Both the position numbers and the translations under genes were made by a program. DNA of 64,000 bases from Zea mays (Eukaryota > Streptophyta > Magnoliopsida > Poales > Poaceae), in assembly GCF_902167145.1 (NCBI RefSeq), contig NC_050097.1, positions 176,420,923 through 176,484,922 on the forward strand. The letters run 5' to 3'. A model generated the notes under the pieces. It saw only the letters and a list, made by a program, of their open reading frames with translations. It ran no database searches and was not told the origin of the DNA. Shown one piece after another: positions 56,016-64,000 of this stretch. Numbering within the stretch: position 1 is the stretch's first letter; the number at the start of each line of letters is the position of its first letter.

Positions 56016-57263
56016 TGAGAGCACCTAGAGGGGGGGTGAATAGGTGATCCTGTGAAACTTGAAACTTAATCCACAAAAACTTGATTAGATGTTAGCACAA
56101 TAATGCCAAGTGGCTAGAGAGGAGTCTCAATAAAACACAATAACCACAAGAGATCAATCACAGAGATGGAACAGTGGTTTATCCCGTGGTTCGGCCAAGA
56201 CCAACGCTTGCCTACTCCACGTTGTGGCGTCCCAACGGACGAGGGTTGCAATCAACCCCTCTCAAGCGGTCCAAAGACCCACTTGAATACCACGATGTTT
56301 TGCTTGCTTTACTATATCCCATTTGCGAGGAATCTCCACACTTTGGAGCCTCTCACCCTTACACTTGAAATTCACAAAGAAGCACGGAGTAAGGGAGGGA
56401 TGAGCAACACACTCAAGACAAGAAATCACAGCAACACTGCGCACACAAGTCACAACAAGAGCTCACAAAACAACTCAATGAGTTCACAACTCAACTAGAG
56501 CTCTAATTGCTATCGCAAGGATTCAAAAGTGCGGAATCGATGTCTTAGTGCTTAGGAATGCTTTGAGAATGCTTGGTATGCTCCTCCATGCGCCTAGGGG
56601 TCCCTTTTATAGCCCCAAGGCAGCTAGGAGCCGTTGAGTGCATTCCAGGAAGGCATTTCTTGCCTTCTGTCGACTGGCGCACTGGACAATCCGGTGCACC
56701 ACCGGACACTGTCCGGTGCGAATCTCTTTCCTTATTTGGCGAAGCCGACCGTTGGCGCCTTGGAGCCGTTGGCGCATCAGACACAGTCCGGTGCACACCG
56801 GACAGTCCGGTGCCCCCTTCTAGCCGTTGGCTCGGCCACGCGTCGTGCCCGGATTAAGCGGCCGACCGTTGGCCCGACAACCGTTGGCTCACCGGACACT
56901 GTCCGGTGCACACCGGACAGTCCGGTGAATTATAGCCGTACGCCGTTAATCATTTCCCGAGAGCAGCAAGTTCGCCTGACCCAGCCTGGCGCATCGGACA
57001 CTGTCCGGTGCACCACCGGACAGTCCGGTGCACCCAAACAGAGCTGACTTTGGATGAACAAAGCCATCTCTCTTCCAATTCGATTTATCCTGTTTCCAGT
57101 ACTTAGACACAATACATTAGTCTCTAAAACAATGTACTAAGTCTGAGAAACATACCTTTATACTTGATTTGTACTTTGTCCACCATTTGACACTTAGGCA
57201 CTTGTATTGGACACTAAATCACCAAAACACTTAGAAATGGCCCAAGGGCACATTTCCCTTTCA
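56016..57263 (-). repeat. 5' LTR of the Opie-like Sirevirus (1248 bp)
   Basis: On the minus strand it starts TGAAAGGGAAATG (57263) and ends GGTGCTCTCA (56016). It carries more palindrome copies (about 56680-57030) than its partner at 25878-27103, and a TATA-like TATAAAAG near 56604. Unusually, it does not form the outer end of the element: another 278 bp precede it. Confidence 0.92.
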
Positions 57264-57541
57264 ATCTCCCCCTTTTTGGTGATTTATGCCAACACAACAT
57301 AAAGCAAGTAGAACAAGTGCAAAATCAATTCAAATAAAGACTCAAATTTGTTTTGACTCAAATTTGGCATATATGGATCATTCTTTGCCACTACTTGGTT
57401 TGTTTTTGCAAATCAACCTCAATTTCCTATCTCTAAGTTAAACACACATGTTGAAACATAAAGAGAGATATTTCACGAGAAATTGATCAAGGATTCAAAA
57501 ACTCCCCCTTTTTCCATAATTAAGGGCACATTTCCCTTTCA
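57264..57541 (-). other. Aberrant extra 5' terminus: LTR tip joined to PPT region
   Basis: Read on the minus strand from the TSD: about 20 bases of LTR start (TGAAAGGGAAATGTGCCCTT), then directly the internal zone that normally lies upstream of the 3' LTR (matching 27104-27365), its PPT, and only then the full 5' LTR. The junction shares CTT with both parents. The TSD GGTAG abuts this extra tip, not the full LTR, so the structure was either integrated this way or formed by a later deletion that kept the tip. Confidence 0.88.
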
Positions 57542-57546
57542 GGTAG

Positions 57547-58091
57547 GGTATGGGAAAAAAATTATCCCATGGGTATAAATATGGGACAAAATCCTCACTC
57601 ATTAGATAAGTGGGTATGGGTTTGGGAGGTAATCATCCGAACCCGATTATCCCTTGGTAGTATTCACCCAGTAAAATTAGGGGTGAGCCTAATACAAAAT
57701 AAGCGCATGAAGTAACCATATCTCTCACAATCCATTCTAAGCACTCATCCGTCCAACCTAGGTGGCTAGCCAGTAGCCACCCCACACACCAGTCCACATG
57801 TCACTTTGTTTTTGTTGTTTTGTATGGTTAAACAATATTTTCTTATTAGATGTTAGATTTATTGGTGATGTATTGTTGTTTGTGTCACGTGGTTGTTAAT
57901 GTCATATAAAATATAACGTGATAATGCTTTTTGGGGGCATGGGGACCTATTGGGTACCCAATACCCGAAAGGGAATGGATATGGAATGAATCTTATATCA
58001 TTATGGGTACGGGGATGGGGATAAGTATAACTTTGTGGGGATGGGTACGAGGTGTCCAAACCCAGTGGAGAATTCTCCGTTGACACCTCTA
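57547..58091. mobile_element. Right part of the short hAT-like element
   Basis: Continues 25877 after removal of the Sirevirus and one GGTAG. It has repeated GGGTATGGG and GGGGATGGG motifs near both sides and ends GTTGACACCTCTA at 58091, the imperfect inverted partner of 25817. No transposase frame is present. Confidence 0.6.
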
Positions 58092-58683
58092 GCCATGGCC
58101 TGCAGTGCCTGAGTGGTGGGTTCGCCACTGGGTCGATGGGGCCTACATATTGGATTTCACCCTAGGTCCTCAAAAAGTCAAGAACAGCGCTGTCTGAACT
58201 CACACACTATACACACAGAGTGTATAACACCACACACAGACCTACTCTATGAGCTAGATCTACAACCTATACCTAAAGGTACACATGTAGTTAAGGAATA
58301 CCGAAGACAGCCTTCTGCGAGACGGACATGTTTCTCTATCCATTGTAGCATATTTGTGCTTGAGGCAACACTGATAAATTTGAGGAAATAAACCCTCAGG
58401 TGGGAAATCCTAGGAACGAGCAAAGCTCGAACCTAGGACTGCACACTCCACAATGGAGAGACGGCACCATCCGTAATATGTATTTAGGACAGTCAGACTT
58501 TATTTTTTAAAAATATGCTAGTGGTCCCTAAACTAACTTTTAGCGATGTATTATCCTAGTCTCTAAACTCTAAAACTACATACCTGGGTCTCTAAACTTG
58601 TGAAGTTGTATCGTCCTAATCCCTAAACTCTCAACATGCACATTCTGGTTCTTGTACTTCTATAGTTGTGTCATCTAGGTCTC
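58092..58683. other. No gene seen; imperfect tandem repeats at the right end
   Basis: 58092-58520 shows nothing I can name. From 58524 to 58683 the phrase GTCYCTAAACT recurs four times (58524, 58559, 58588, 58619; spacing 29-35 bp), probably a decayed repeat. The Grande-like LTR starts right after it, with 58679-58683 (gtctc) as candidate TSD copy. Confidence 0.55.
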
Positions 58684-59352
58684 TGTTGGGGGCTTGTTCT
58701 CAAATGCTATGAGTCAAGAACAAGGCAACACGGATAATGTTAAACGTTAAAGTCCTTCGTCCTTCGAAGCATTATACCCCTTTGAGAGATAATGATTTTC
58801 GGACGAAGATTGTGAAGGACGTACCTTCGTCAAAGCAACATATAAATGAGGAAAGAAACACATGGGATATAAAAGACAATACCAACAGTTATTTATTACC
58901 ATCAACTCATTTCTATTTTATTATTAAGGAAAAATAGAAATAATAACAAGTTACAAAAGTACCTTCGGCTTGAAAGAAGGTAAAAGTACAAGCGTGACGC
59001 AAAAGCAAATGCCCAGTCAGCGTAAACAGTACGGGAGCACTGTTCATCTATTTATAGGCACGGGACGCGGCCCATGTAAAATTACACCCATGCCCTTTAC
59101 ATTTGCTAATAACTCTATAATAGTTCATCGGGGTCTAAATAGCCTTTTCCCTTTTAAGTCGGTTCCCTTTTCTGTTATCATGCTGAAGCTCCCCTGCGCA
59201 TAGCTTCGGCTCTGCGCCATCCTTCGTATTCTTTGTGCTTCTTCACACTGTAGTTTTGACCTAAGTCCGAAGGTACCTGTTCATGTATCATACTCCAGAA
59301 ACATTGTTAAATCATATTTTTGAGGACCTTCGGAAGCCGAAGGCCCCCAACA
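58684..59352 (-). repeat. 3' LTR of the Grande-like gypsy (669 bp)
   Basis: Its termini are a perfect 10-bp inverted repeat (TGTTGGGGGC and GCCCCCAACA). It is rich in CTTCG/CGAAG motifs. A TATA-like TATAAATAG lies on the minus strand near 59047-59055. Length and start fit maize Grande as I know it. Confidence 0.85.
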
Positions 59353-59662
59353 GTAGCCCCTCGCAATATTAATTTGTTAGAATGATAAATTCAGATTGCG
59401 ATATGGACGAAGGCCTTAAGCCGAAGGTCCAAAAAAACACCTTCCCTTTGCTAGAATAGCATCAGTCAATGACAAGCGGGGCCCTCCCACTTGCAACGCA
59501 CTGGGCGTACAAATAAGAGCACACCGCGAGCACATCAGGCACGCTTTCTTGCCATCTGCTCTTGCTTACTCAACTTTTAGCTCTTTTGCGCACCAACACT
59601 TGTTTGGCTTTTTAGGTTTTCTAAGCTTCGGCTTTGAGAATAGTTTTTTAGCATTTCCGAAG

Positions 59663-61206
59663 ATGTCTGAAGATAAAAAAGCTATTGCTGAAATGAAGCT
59701 GAGCCTTTCTGAGGAGAAGAATCTTGGCTTTCTTGGGTCAATAGCAAAGACGAATACAAAGAAGATTACAAGGGAGATTTTAGAAGGTTTATCTAAAGAC
59801 ACTGGTGATAGTGACAGTTATGATGTGGAAAGCGGCGGGGAAGACTCCGAAGATCGACCCTGGCGACCAAGCCATGCAGTTTTTGGAAAATCAACTATTA
59901 AAAAGAGCCATCTTGACAATATGAGGGGGAGATATTTTTGGGTTATGTCTATTGTGAGAGCTGACAACGGAGAGAAGACTTGTCCTACTCCCGAAGAAAA
60001 TGAAGTCGTGATCTTCCGAAGCTTTTTGAAGGCTGGGCTTCGGTTTCCTCTAAGCAGTTTCGTGGTTGAGGTTTTGAAGATATTCCAGATTTTTCTTCAC
60101 CAGATTACTCTCGAAGCCATTATAAGGATGGGAGTCTTCGTGTGGGCTGTGAGAAGTTAGGGCTTGGAGCCAAATGCTAAAAGTTTCTGTAGCATGCATG
60201 AACTTTTGTATGAGACAAAGCCCTGGGGTAAAGAGCAGTATCACAACAACTTTGGCTGCTATGGCTTCATTGCCCGCTCTGGGTCAAGCTGCCCTGTGCC
60301 GACCTTCTGGAAGCGATGGCCCGGGGATTGGATGAAGGAATGGTTCTATGTGAAAAATGATTTAAAGGCACGATAGGATATTAAGGAGATTATCATGTGC
60401 CCTATCTGGCAACGCTTCGGCCTCCGGAAGCCGAAGGTGGAAATTGATAAAGCAGCCGAAGAATCCTGAAAGGCCTTCGACATAGTTTGCTCCTTCATCG
60501 GGACAAGGGACTTAGTTCAAGAGCATGTGGCCTACAGGATATGGCCATTGGTAGCCAACCCCCACGAAGGTGGTTTGGTTCGACTAAAATACACCTTCAG
60601 ATTTGGAGACTAGTTTGACGAGCCAGACGATGATTGGCTGAAGAGTGTCGAAGCTACAAGTGATGAACTGCTTAGGCCGTACTCGAAAACAGAAGATAAT
60701 GCACTATCAGCGGCCTTCGGAAGCCAGAAAAAGAAGAGGCTCAACAGAGTTTTCGATGCTCTTGGGTTCATATATCCTGACTACCGCTACCCGTTACGGG
60801 GGCAAAAAAGAAAAGGTGCAACTTTCAGAAAAGATGATGCTTCAGCTGCTCCAAGCGAGCCTGCGTCGAAGAGGAAAAAGGTGAAGGTCCTTACTCACCG
60901 ACCGTGCTTTATTGAACCGGCCATAGTGCCTGAGTTTGTCAGTGAGACCTCTTCGGCTACTGAAGCCAAAGAACCTGCGCCTACGCAGAAAACTGAAGAG
61001 CTGACTGCAACACCTAAGGTTGAAAAAATTGAAGAACCGAGAGTTGAAGAGACAATAACATCAGAAATTTTAAGTCCTTCGGCAGGAGTTGAAGTGCCAA
61101 AAACCCAGAAAGGTCTAGCAGTGACCCCCAAAAGAAAAAGGATGGTTAATGTTCTAGATGTACTGGAGACAATAAAGTCTTCAAGCTCTACTCAGAAGAA
61201 AATTAC
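59663..61206 (+). pseudogene. Antisense ORF of Grande-like element, broken
   Basis: Reads from ATG 59663 (MSEDKKAIAEMKLSLSEE) opposite to the element. It contains the 'putative gypsy type transposon' type domain (FLKAGLRFPLSSFVVEVLK, then EQYHNNFGCY and WFYVKNDL). Stops at 60158-60160, near 60374 and near 60467, and frame changes near 60610-60650 and 60880, break it. The last part (60881-61206) is Glu/Thr/Pro-rich and is cut by the next LTR. Position and domain correspond to the antisense gene known in maize Grande and to the intact five-exon gene at 44624-47915. Confidence 0.75.
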
Positions 61207-64000
61207 TGTGGTGGAACTGCCCGAATTATTCCAACTTAAGTGTCTAAGTCCCGCCTTAAAGGCTAGACCACACTTAAATGGGAATAACCCGTCAATCCCT
61301 CGGATCTAGTCCGACACGGCCACTGACAGGATCAAGTACCACAATCTCACTCGATGGTGAGTCACAGAGCAAATACAATGAAGCATAAAACCATGCATGA
61401 AGGAGTATTAAGTTATTACATCATCATGGGGGTTTTGCAAAAGTAGTCATCATTGTTCGAAGTGCAGCGGAATAAAACTAACGGTAAATAAACAGAGGGA
61501 TGGGGAAAGCCTGGCCCATCACTCCTCATGCTCCTCCTCAGCCGAGGTAGGCTCCCACTCGAAAGTCCAACCCGGTGGCAAGATGGACGGCCAAGTCACT
61601 CCAGCAACCATTTCCTCCAGAGAACCTGTAAAAAATTATGCCACAAGCAAGGCTGAGTATACTAATACTCAGCTAGACTTACCCGGTGTGAGGAGTCTAC
61701 TCCTCTACCTCTAGACATGCAGCTGTTTGGCTGTGGGGTTTGGTTTGCCAAAAGCACTAGCTGAGTTTCTAAGTCAAGTTTTAACTTTTGTCAATTTAAG
61801 TGTGACTCTCTTAAGGCTAAATGTGTACTCTCTACTCATACATAGTAGCAAAACATTATTAGCATTCAACATCTTATATCAACTCATCATATTTCCACTT
61901 GTTACTCAATGCAGTACAATGGATCAAGCAGTCTCATTAGCTGCGAGAAGCAGACGATTCGAATCGAGTTTTTATCCTTGCAAGGTAAACCTAAACACAC
62001 GACATGCCAGGGCACTCCGTCCCCACACACATCAACCGTCCCCATCAATTCCCCGTCAGCAGAACAGGGCTCACCGCCTTGGCGTACAATGCCTCACTGA
62101 CCCCGACTGCCGTCGTGCAGTGACCGCACTTATACCCACCATAACCGGAATGGGAGACCACGTCTCAGGTCGCGTGAGGGGCAAAGTCTACTGCCAGGTT
62201 CAATCAGGTACTAGGCTTACCGATTTACCATATTTCTCGGTATGTGTTTAGTACGTTCAAACGCTTGACACAGGTATCCGCACGTTAATCCTTATTCCAC
62301 TTTCCCATCTCGTAGACAACCAATCCCCATGGATTGTTGTCTACCACTAGTATCACAATAGTATGAAGGTGGGTACAACCAAATCCTGATCTCGCGCGAG
62401 TGCTAGAAAAATCACTCGTCTTCTACCGAGATCCTAATTAAATAAAGCAACTACTCGACCTATCATACTAGTGTTCATCTCAAAAGGATTCCTAAGATCA
62501 TGCAACTAGGGTTTCAAACAACTCCTACACCTAAGTGCACAATCAATCCTACAATCATTAAGTGGAGTAAAATAGCATAAATAACAGGTTATGCATAAAC
62601 CGGGGCTTGCCTTCCAAAGCAGTGGCAGGCAGGTCCTCTGGTGCAGACTCGGGTGCGGGATCTGGGGCTACCTCCTGAGCAGCTCCTTGCTCCGGCACAA
62701 GGATGTACTCTCCGTCAGCAAGATTACAGTCTCGAATGCAATGAATCATGTATGTTATGATTATGCAGGATTTAATAACATTATGCTAAAAAGAAAACTA
62801 AGCCAAGAAGTAACTTAGGGTTTCTTAGTCATGCGGGGCTTCTAGTGGGTTAGGCTTATTACTCTTTAGGCTTAGGTTTTCATTGGGGATAACATAGTGG
62901 ATTTGTATTGTCTTTATATATTCCAGTGGACAAATTACAAGGGTTTTAGGATGACATTAATTACCATTTTCCTTTTCCCTTTTTTTATTTCTACTTAGGG
63001 TTTCTAGTGAGGTTTGAACTACGACAGTGGTGTAATAATTTCCAAAAATTCTGTAAAAATTACAGTGGGTTGCCATATGCTATTCTAGCCTGTTTTAAGA
63101 ATTTGAGGCTCCCCAAATAAAGGCTAAGCTTAAGACAAAAATAACAAGAGTGGTGTAAAATGGGCCACTTTACACTACAACTCTTAATTAAAGGTGGGGT
63201 CTGTCCTAAGGGTTATTTTTGTTGGCCTCCAACAGTAATAATAGGCTTATGTGCCAAAAATCACAGAAAGCTAAGGGGTGGTTATTTAGTTATGCTTTTC
63301 TAAAGTTTAATGTCAAAAAGGCACTTTCTACTATATTGTTATTTGAAAAATGTCAAACAGCAGATTTCATATTTTTCTTAAGTTCTTAACAACAAAACAT
63401 TTACTATCCCAAGGGTGGGGATATTTTCACCTTGGTGTTATTTTTGTAGGGTTTTTCTAAGTTATCCCTGTTTTATTCAATTAAAAGGTATCCTACTTAT
63501 TTTATACTAAAACAGGGTGTGATATATTTTTCCAGTGAACTATATTGAATAAGTATCCTAACAAAAATAGGGGTGCCTTCTGGTTCATTATTTAAATCAC
63601 ATTTTCTATTTTTCTTAACCTTAAGCATATTGTAAAATAAAGGGTAAAAACTAACTAAATGGGGTGGACAGAAAGGTTTAACATTTTTATTTGGGTCAGT
63701 AGGTAGATATAAACTTCTCCAAATTTTTCTAGCCCTAGTCAAATAGTACAACTAATTTTAACCCTATTATTGAGCTTTTGGCCAAAACTATAATTAAATC
63801 AGAGCTTTAAAGTCTTCTATAGTACATAGGGGGTTTTGTATTTTTCTTAAGTGGGTTACATTATTTAGAGTCTGACAAAATTGGTTTGACCAAATTTGGA
63901 TGAACTAAGCAGAAGTTATGAATTTTTAAAGTCTCTATTCAAAATAAAAACAGATTTAATAAGAGTTTCCTGGAAAAACAGTTTGCACCGAGGTCCCTGG
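61207..64000 (-). repeat. LTR of another large gypsy element (minus), truncated by window
   Basis: From about 61207 (TGTGGTGGAACTGCCC; the exact first base could be up to 12 bp later) the sequence leaves the Grande-like ORF and shows no coding domain for 2.8 kb. The minus strand around 61700-61280 resembles in layout the 3' part of the Tekay-like LTR at 6100-6514 (acidic GAGGAGGAGCATGAGGAGTGA block, then an AT-rich tail). I infer the 3' end of a 3' LTR of a Tekay/Del-like element; the start, PPT and pol are beyond the window. Short frames here are not credible genes. 61202-61206 (attac) is the candidate TSD copy. Confidence 0.55.

Larger units (their letters stand above)
25878..57541 (-). mobile_element. 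Opie-like Sirevirus with nested insertions, TSD GGTAG
   Basis: Flanked by GGTAG at 25873-25877 and 57542-57546. On the minus strand: an aberrant extra terminus (57541-57264), 5' LTR (57263-56016), PBS, gag start (55966), then a second element inserted at 55883-33403 with TSD GTAGG, the rest of gag, pol, PPT, and 3' LTR (27103-25878). The two LTRs differ at roughly 30 positions by eye (about 2.5 percent) plus one 22-bp indel, so it is the oldest of the three nested LTR elements here. Confidence 0.92.
58684..61206 (-). mobile_element. Grande-like Ty3/gypsy, 3' end
   Basis: On the minus strand the end of the element is a purine tract (GCGAGGGGCTAC, 59353-59364) and then the LTR TGTTGGGGGC...GCCCCCAACA. 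The adjacent internal region carries a plus-strand (antisense) ORF as in maize Grande. Gag and pol would lie further right, but the element is interrupted near 61207 by another gypsy LTR. Confidence 0.8.

Noticed and set aside
61727..62251. A 174-codon plus-strand frame
   Set aside because: Inside the terminal gypsy LTR; no domain, no supporting splice or start context.

Overview
This is plant nuclear DNA made almost entirely of nested transposable elements. I see no intact host gene, rRNA, tRNA or CRISPR array. Maize (Zea mays) is the likely source: Sirevirus Ty1/copia elements of Opie/Ji type with CACCGG...CCGGTG palindromes in the LTRs, Tekay-type and Huck/Flip-type Ty3/gypsy elements, and a Grande-type LTR are its typical repeat families. 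Family names come from recognition by eye, not from a search; the boundaries come from the sequence (TG...CA ends, PBS, PPT, target-site duplications, interrupted reading frames).

Left half (1-25.3 kb), a stack cut by the window edge. A Tekay-like gypsy (+, 1-6514: pol and a 3.3-kb 3' LTR) sits in the gag of an Opie-like copia (-, 6515-9897). That element sits in the zinc knuckle of a gypsy gag (-, 9898-14762: gag, an extra pre-gag ORF, a 2.56-kb 5' LTR). The gypsy sits in the gag of a decayed copia (+, 14763-21969), which in turn sits in a MULE transposase gene (from 21970). The MULE is followed by a convergent two-exon gene (-, 23978-24642) and a hAT dimerisation-domain relic (25321-25485).

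Right half (25.8-58.1 kb), a complete Russian doll. A short non-autonomous hAT-like element (25817-25877 plus 57547-58091) was hit by an Opie-like Sirevirus (-, 25878-57541, TSD GGTAG). Its gag was hit by a different Sirevirus carrying a third, env-position ORF (-, 33403-55883, TSD GTAGG). The integrase/RT boundary of that one was hit by a Huck/Flip-like gypsy (+, 40243-50978, TSD AAAAC). LTR divergence counted by eye falls inwards: about 2.5 percent, then about 0.6, then about 0.5, as the nesting order requires. The innermost gypsy has gag-protease but has lost RT, RNase H and integrase, and it carries an antisense gene that I can assemble into five exons with GT-AG introns of 71-81 bp and an open frame of about 993 codons.

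Right edge (58.1-64 kb). Imperfect tandem repeats, then the 3' end of a Grande-like gypsy (-, LTR 58684-59352) with a broken antisense ORF, interrupted near 61207 by the LTR of another large gypsy (-) that runs off the window.

Points most worth a second look: the five-exon antisense gene; an identical 16-nt gag-stop-to-AG|GT spacing at the gag/pol junction of three different Sireviruses; a splice-acceptor-like site and internal palindrome cluster ahead of the env-position ORF; and an aberrant 278-bp extra terminus on the Opie-like element, lying inside an intact target-site duplication.
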